Shown: in pieces, positions 59,943 through 64,000 of the stretch
Layout of the letters: the number at the start of each line of letters is the position of its first letter
Position numbering within the stretch: the first letter of the stretch is position 1
NCBI RefSeq assembly: GCF_019880365.1
Contig: NZ_CP082271.1
Coordinates: 806,001-870,000, forward strand
Reading direction: 5' to 3'
Source: Pseudomonas sp. DNDY-54
Lineage (GTDB): Bacteria > Pseudomonadota > Gammaproteobacteria > Pseudomonadales > Pseudomonadaceae
Length of the DNA: 64,000 bases
The notes under the pieces: model-generated
Told to the model about the DNA's origin: nothing
Databases searched by the model: none
What the model saw: the letters and a program-made list of their open reading frames with translations, nothing else
Position numbers and translations under genes: made by a program

Positions 59943-60122
59943 TAGGGACTGTTGATTTCTCTCGCGGCCGCGCCGGAGTCTGTTTTTGCGCGAGGCAAGG
60001 CACGAGGAGTGAAGTTTGGTTGTTCCAAATGAGCGACGAGAAACGCCGCATCGCGCACAAAACAGGCCCGGCCCGAAGGGTGCGCAGCAACGCGGCTAGT
60101 GACGAAACATCAACAGACCCTA
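59943..60122. mobile_element. MITE-like element with terminal inverted repeats, upstream of norD
   Basis: TAGGGACTGTTGATTTCT at the left end and the complement of TAGGGTCTGTTGATGTTTCG at the right end are inverted, 13 of the first 14 positions matching. Inner segments CTGTTTTTGCGCGA (59980) and TCGCGCACAAAACAG (60051) extend the symmetry, so the 180 bases could fold into a long hairpin. It has no coding capacity. The TA at both ends is compatible with a TA target duplication. The norD ribosome site begins two bases after it. Confidence 0.7.
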
Positions 60123-60135
60123 TGGAGTGATTGCA

Positions 60136-61980
60136 ATGGCCTTTACCATCGAAGTCGAAGAGTGGGTCGGCAGCGTCTGGCACCGTTTCATCACCCGTCG
60201 CGCCAGCCCGGACTTCCCGGAAGCCAGCGTTGCGCTGGAAAGCATGCACCGACCGCTGTCGGTCCTGTTCCGCGCCATGGGCGGCGCCAGTGGAATAGGC
60301 GTCGAGGCAGCCAACGCACGCGATCTGATGCTGCGCCGCAACCTGTTGCAACAAGTCGCCGGCACCTGCAAGCAACTGCCGGTCGCCTGGTGCGATGCAA
60401 GCAACCTGCGCCTGCCGCAGAGCCTTGCGGTCTACCCTGAAGTTTCCCTCAACCAGGATCTCTATCGCTGGCTGGCGCTGCTCGCGGCGCAAGCGGGCGA
60501 GATGCGCCATTGGGCGCGTGATAACCAACGCTGGACACAACTCATTCTCGAGCGGTTCCCGGCCATGCGGCCGCGCTACGAGCGGTTGGTCGAAGCGCAT
60601 CTGCAACTACGGCCGGACCCGGAGACGCTGCCCCGAGCTGAGGGTGCGCTCGAGCGTGCCATTTGCCAGGCCCTGCGTGAACCGGGCAGCGTGGCGCAGT
60701 TTCCCCGTAGCGAGGTGGCCCCCTGGCCGCTGCCTATGTGGCTGTACCCCGCGGAAAATCTCGGCGTGCCACAGGCCACCGAACTCGCCGAAGAAGATGA
60801 AGACAACAACCTGCAGGCTCCGCCGACTGAGCAGAAGGGCATGCGCAAGCGCGCCAAGCGCGTCGAGGACAGCACCAGCAAAGGCGGCCTGATGTTGTTC
60901 CGCCTGGAGAATTTGTTCAGCTGGTCCGAGCACGTCGAGTTGGATCGCCAGGGCGACGACAGCGAAAACGAGGACGCCTCGCGCGTGGCTGAAGACCTCG
61001 ACGAAATCGCCATGTCGCGTCAGCGGATGCGTAAGGGGGGCGGCCTCAAGCTTCACCTCGACCTGCCGCCCACCGACGTGGATGACATTCCCCTGGGCGA
61101 AGGCATCAAATTGCCGGAATGGGATTACCGCAAGCAGCGCATGCAGGCCGATTTCGTCAGCCTGCAAATGATGTTGCCGCGCGGCTCCGAACCCATGGGG
61201 CTGCCGCTGCGGTTGAGCCCGTTGGCGCGCAAGCTGCGCCGGCAATTTGAGCACCTGCGCAACGACAGACAATGGCTGCGCGGGCAACCGCAGGGTTCCG
61301 AGCTGGACATGCAGGCTTGGCTGGACTTTCATGTCGAGCGCCAGCAGGGCCAGTGCGCCGAGCGCGGGCTGTTCATGGAGCAGCGGCAGAATCGCCGCGA
61401 CCTGGCGTGCCTGCTGCTGGCCGACCTGTCGATGTCCACCGACGCGCACCTGGACGATGAGCACAAGGTGATCGACGTGATCACTGACAGCCTGCTGCTT
61501 TTTGGCGAGGCACTGTCGGCGGTCGGCGATGACTTCGCACTGTACGGTTTCTCCTCGCTGCGTCGGCAGCAGGTGCGGATGCAGGAGCTCAAAAGCTTCA
61601 AGCAGCGCTACGGCGACGACACCCGTGGTCGGATCCAGGCATTGAAGCCGGGTTACTACACCCGCATGGGCGCGGCGATTCGCCAAGCCACCGAACTGCT
61701 GGGCAACTGCAAGCAGCGGCGCAAATTGCTGTTGCTGGTAACCGATGGCAAGCCCAATGATCTGGATCTGTATGAGGGCCGTTACGGCGTCGAGGATACC
61801 CGCCAGGCGGTGATGGAAGCGCGGCGTCAGGGGTTGTTACCGTTCTGCATCACCATCGACCAAGAGGCCGGCGACTACCTGCCCTACATGTTCGGCGCGA
61901 ATGGCTACACGCTGATCAAGGAGCCGCAGCAACTGCCCTTCCGCCTGCCGCAGTTGTACAAGCAACTGACCCAGCCGTAG
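60136..61980 (+). CDS. norD: NorD, von Willebrand A domain NO reductase activation protein
   Basis: A 614-residue cytoplasmic protein. The N-terminal ~380 residues are helical with an acidic stretch (EEDEDNN; DSENEDASRVAEDLDE). The C-terminal ~200 residues form a VWA domain with MIDAS motif DLSMSTDAH and later GAAIRQAT and VTDGKPND. NorD and NirQ (AAA+) together activate NorCB. The ATG at 60136 has GGAG eight bases upstream. The TAG stop lies in a GTAGGGTGG repeat. A MITE-like element and the norCB terminator separate it from norB, so it may need its own promoter. Confidence 0.94.
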   Translation: MAFTIEVEEWVGSVWHRFITRRASPDFPEASVALESMHRPLSVLFRAMGGASGIGVEAANARDLMLRRNLLQQVAGTCKQLPVAWCDASNLRLPQSLAVYPEVSLNQDLYRWLALLAAQAGEMRHWARDNQRWTQLILERFPAMRPRYERLVEAHLQLRPDPETLPRAEGALERAICQALREPGSVAQFPRSEVAPWPLPMWLYPAENLGVPQATELAEEDEDNNLQAPPTEQKGMRKRAKRVEDSTSKGGLMLFRLENLFSWSEHVELDRQGDDSENEDASRVAEDLDEIAMSRQRMRKGGGLKLHLDLPPTDVDDIPLGEGIKLPEWDYRKQRMQADFVSLQMMLPRGSEPMGLPLRLSPLARKLRRQFEHLRNDRQWLRGQPQGSELDMQAWLDFHVERQQGQCAERGLFMEQRQNRRDLACLLLADLSMSTDAHLDDEHKVIDVITDSLLLFGEALSAVGDDFALYGFSSLRRQQVRMQELKSFKQRYGDDTRGRIQALKPGYYTRMGAAIRQATELLGNCKQRRKLLLLVTDGKPNDLDLYEGRYGVEDTRQAVMEARRQGLLPFCITIDQEAGDYLPYMFGANGYTLIKEPQQLPFRLPQLYKQLTQP

Positions 61981-62540
61981 GGTGGATGTCGCTTTTTACA
62001 TCCACCGTTACCCGTTTCGGTGGATCGCTACCCGGTGGATGGCCACCCCGTGGATCGGTGAAGCGCGATCCACCCTACGGACGGCATCCCATGGTGGGCT
62101 GAAGCCCACCCTAAGAACCCAGGTCGCCGCCGCTTCACCCGCTGCCGTAGGGTGGATGTCGCTTTTTACATCCACCGTTATCAGGTTCGGTGGATCGCCA
62201 CCCGGTGGATGGCCACCCCGTGGATCGGTGAAGCGTGATTCACCTTACGGACTGCATTCCCTTTGGTGGGCTGAAGCCCACCCTACAAAACCCAGCTCGC
62301 GGGAGCTTCACCCGTAGGGTGGGCTTTAGCCCACCGTGTTCTGGCGATTCCGTGTCACCTCTGGGCAAACGCTATCCATGATGGCGCCCAGCCCTGTCAG
62401 CTCGATGGCGTAGATGCGGCGTTTTTGATTTCGCTCGGTGAATCGCCACCCGGTGGATCGGTGAAGCGTGATCCACCCTACGGATTGCATTCCCTTTGGT
62501 GGGCTGAAGCCCACCCTACAATCTGAAGCCCACCCCAAGG
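61977..62540. repeat. Complex repeat array downstream of norD (170-bp period)
   Basis: Two tandem units begin at 61977 and 62147, each GTAGGGTGGATGTCGCTTTT, TACATCCACCGTTA, CGGTGGATGGCCACCCCG and GGTGGGCTGAAGCCCACCCT. A GTAGGGTGGGCTTTAGCCCA palindrome follows at 62317, and a partial third unit spans about 62437-62520. No gene is seen in the ~580 bases to dnrP. The first unit supplies the norD stop codon. Confidence 0.9.
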
Positions 62541-62559
62541 TTCGCTTCGATGCCTTCAG

Positions 62560-62751
62560 CTAGAAAAGATGGCGTGGGAGCCAGACGATCATCGCGGCGC
62601 AGAAGATGGTCAGGCCGATACAGAACCACATAAAGCGGCGCTGGCGACGTTCGCCGGCGGTGTCGGCGTGGGCGGGGAGCGGCATGCCGCAGTTGGTGCA
62701 TTCGGCTTCTTGCGGAGGGTTGGGTTGTTGGCAGTACAAGCACTGGGGCAT
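62560..62751 (-). CDS. dnrP: DnrP-like small zinc-ribbon membrane protein
   Basis: A 63-residue protein. The N-terminus has a zinc-ribbon with two CxxC knuckles, CLYCQQ and CTNCGMPLP. A basic GERRQRRF stretch leads into a single C-terminal helix (FMWFCIGLTIFCAAMIVWLP). Proteins of this type next to dnr are called DnrP in Pseudomonas; their function is not established. A 9-of-10 DNR box lies 56 bases upstream, so it is likely part of the denitrification regulon. Confidence 0.8.
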   Translation of the reverse strand: MPQCLYCQQPNPPQEAECTNCGMPLPAHADTAGERRQRRFMWFCIGLTIFCAAMIVWLPRHLF

Positions 62752-62806
62752 GGCGGCGTCCTCTCTACGTCAGTTGCAGATTGCCATGCCCGGCTGTTGA
62801 TTGAAG

Positions 62807-62820
62807 TTGACCGCAATCAA
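62807..62820 (-). promoter_or_regulatory. FNR/DNR box upstream of dnrP
   Basis: On the minus strand TTGATTGCGGTCAA matches 9 of 10 positions, centred 62 bases before the dnrP start. This spacing resembles that of nosR and norC. Confidence 0.8.
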
Positions 62821-62893
62821 CAGCGGGAAAAAGCCGCCCGAGTCACATAGCGCGCCGATCTGGCGGCTCGAAAACCGCCCGCACGTGCCGCCG

Positions 62894-63577
62894 TTACTCG
62901 AACTGTTCCAGACGCTGGCGATCGAGAATGGTGATCTGCCGGCCATCCTGGGTGATGATTTCTTCATCGATCAAACGGCGCATGATCCTGGAAAAGGTTT
63001 CCGGCTGAATCGACAGGTGCCCAGCGATAAGCTGCTTGGCCATCGGCAATTCGAAGCTGTTGCCCTCGTCTTTCAGGCGGGCGAGCTGCGTCATCAGGTA
63101 GCGAACCACACGGTGGGTGGCGTTCTTCAGTGAGAGCGTTTCGATCTCGTTGATTCGCTGGTGTAGGCGTACGCTCAGCTTGCCGAGCAGGGCGAACGAC
63201 AGTTTCTGATTCGCCTCCAGCAGGCGCATGTAGGCTGTGTTGGAAAACCGGTAGACCTGCGACGGACAGACCGACTGGGCCGAGGCGACATAGTTGGGCG
63301 TGTCCATGAGCATCATGGCTTCAGCAAAGGTCTGCCGATTGCCGATCACTTCGAAGACTTTTTCCTGCCCGTCCGGCGTGAGCCGGTAAATCTTGATAGC
63401 GCCAGAAATCACAAAGTAGAACGCGTGAGCCGGTTCGCCCTGATGAAAGAGGTTGTCGCCCTTGTCCAGATTGAGCAGCTGACTGGCGCTCATCAGCTCG
63501 TCCATCTGTTCATCGTTTAGCGGTTCGAACAAGTGGTGGCTACGAAGGATCTGGTTGTGTACGCGATGAAGCACCAT
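62894..63577 (-). CDS. dnr: Dnr, NO-responsive FNR/CRP-family regulator of denitrification
   Basis: A 227-residue regulator. The cyclic-nucleotide-like sensor domain includes GDNLFHQGEPAHAFYFVISG and a dimerisation helix. The C-terminal helix-turn-helix reads KQLIAGHLSIQPETFSRIMRRL, with the E-x-x-S-R recognition helix of the FNR class. It lacks the N-terminal cysteines of ANR/FNR, so it does not bind oxygen-labile [4Fe-4S]; Dnr senses NO through heme. The start at 63577 (MVLHRV) is preferred to 63586 on ribosome-site spacing. It would act at the TTGAT-N4-ATCAA boxes of this window. Confidence 0.94.
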   Translation of the reverse strand: MVLHRVHNQILRSHHLFEPLNDEQMDELMSASQLLNLDKGDNLFHQGEPAHAFYFVISGAIKIYRLTPDGQEKVFEVIGNRQTFAEAMMLMDTPNYVASAQSVCPSQVYRFSNTAYMRLLEANQKLSFALLGKLSVRLHQRINEIETLSLKNATHRVVRYLMTQLARLKDEGNSFELPMAKQLIAGHLSIQPETFSRIMRRLIDEEIITQDGRQITILDRQRLEQFE

Positions 63578-63783
63578 GCAAGGCATCCTGTTTCTAATAA
63601 TTGGCCGTCCACAACGGAATCAGCGGAGCGGAAAGAACGTCGCGCGCGGACTGGCTGCCGTACCTGACGAGGCAGCCAGAGCACAGCATAAAGGCAGTGT
63701 TGAGACTAGCCCACCTGTATGGCGCGAGTATTGACGCAGGCCATTGCTGTGACGCAACGGCCAGGCGCCGCCATCACCGGGGT

Positions 63784-64000
63784 TTAATGATGGTCGCTCG
63801 CCGCATCGTTCCACAGGGGTGCGGCGAATATCTCAGGATAACGCTGCAGCGCCGCAAGAATGTGCCGCGCACCTTGTTGTCGCTCGGCGGGTTCGGCTAA
63901 CGCCTTGGCCCCGTTCAGTAGCTCGGCGAGCAGCCCGTGCAAGGCCGCATCGGCTTGCTCCGGCAAGTCGCAGTTGGCGATCAGGAATGAAACATGCGCT
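63784..64000 (-). CDS. C-terminal end of an unrecognised protein (5' truncated by window)
   Basis: A minus-strand frame is open from the window edge to a stop at 63784, giving 71 residues rich in Ala and Leu (LPEQADAALHGLLAELLNGA; ALQRYPEIFAAPLWND). It looks helical and soluble. Codon use fits the neighbours. No family was recognised, and the start is outside the window. Confidence 0.5.
   Translation of the reverse strand, partial: AHVSFLIANCDLPEQADAALHGLLAELLNGAKALAEPAERQQGARHILAALQRYPEIFAAPLWNDAASDHH

Noticed and set aside
61977..62540. Possible CRISPR or attachment-site array after norD
   Set aside because: Repeats are palindromic REP-like units with homologous intervening sequence, and no integrase or tRNA gene is nearby.

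Overview
The window is a high-GC gammaproteobacterial chromosome segment that looks like the Pseudomonas stutzeri group (Stutzerimonas). The grounds are the gene content and order: nosRZDFYL-tatA, nirJEN, nirSMCFDLGH, nirQ plus norE/norF-like genes, norCB, norD, dnrP and dnr lie within about 34 kb, an arrangement well known from that group. Short palindromic repeats of the type GTAGGGTGGGCTTCAGCCCACC, abundant in these genomes, sit at many gene ends. Species assignment is inference; no search was possible.

Positions 1-24900 are mostly amino-acid catabolism and sensing. There is the 3' part of an indolepyruvate:ferredoxin oxidoreductase, a leucine-type amino-acid dehydrogenase, two neurotransmitter:sodium symporter (NSS) paralogues flanking a maleylacetoacetate isomerase, and a chemoreceptor whose sensor carries the residues of the amino-acid dCache signature. 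A DJ-1/PfpI protein and an EAL-domain protein follow. The phenylalanine hydroxylation operon phhA-phhB-phhC is divergent from its regulator phhR. A large CheB-CheR-PAS-kinase-receiver fusion, L-serine deaminase and a thioredoxin-reductase-like flavoprotein close the section. Together these would take up, sense and degrade Phe/Tyr, branched-chain amino acids and Ser.

Positions 25000-29200 hold unrelated single genes: an orphan TRAP binding protein, a DUF488 protein, a glycine-zipper protein, a CopD-like membrane protein and an acyl-CoA dehydrogenase.

Positions 29400-63600 form the denitrification island. NosR/NosZ/NosDFY/NosL/TatA make and mature N2O reductase. NnrS, an SDR, a soluble CZB-type chemoreceptor, two tandem HPP-CBS membrane proteins and a LysR regulator follow. 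nirN-nirE-nirJ (minus strand) and nirH-G-L-D-F-C-M-S (minus strand) encode cytochrome cd1 nitrite reductase, its cytochrome c551 donor and heme d1 synthesis. Three small membrane-protein genes of unknown role lie between the two nir units on the plus strand. nirQ-norE-norF, norC-norB and norD encode NO reductase and its activation factors. dnrP and dnr (NO-responsive FNR-family regulator) end the island. FNR/DNR-type boxes (TTGAT-N4-ATCAA or near matches) can be read upstream of nosR, nnrS, nirJ, nirS, nirQ, norC and dnrP, so one regulon ties the island together. A further good box lies upstream of phhR.

Non-coding points of note are: a 170-bp tandem repeat that re-copies the last codons of a transporter gene; a 12-unit 7-bp repeat upstream of the PfpI gene; a 180-bp MITE-like element directly upstream of norD; and three genes whose TAG stop codon lies inside a GTAGGGTGG/GTAGAGTGG repeat.
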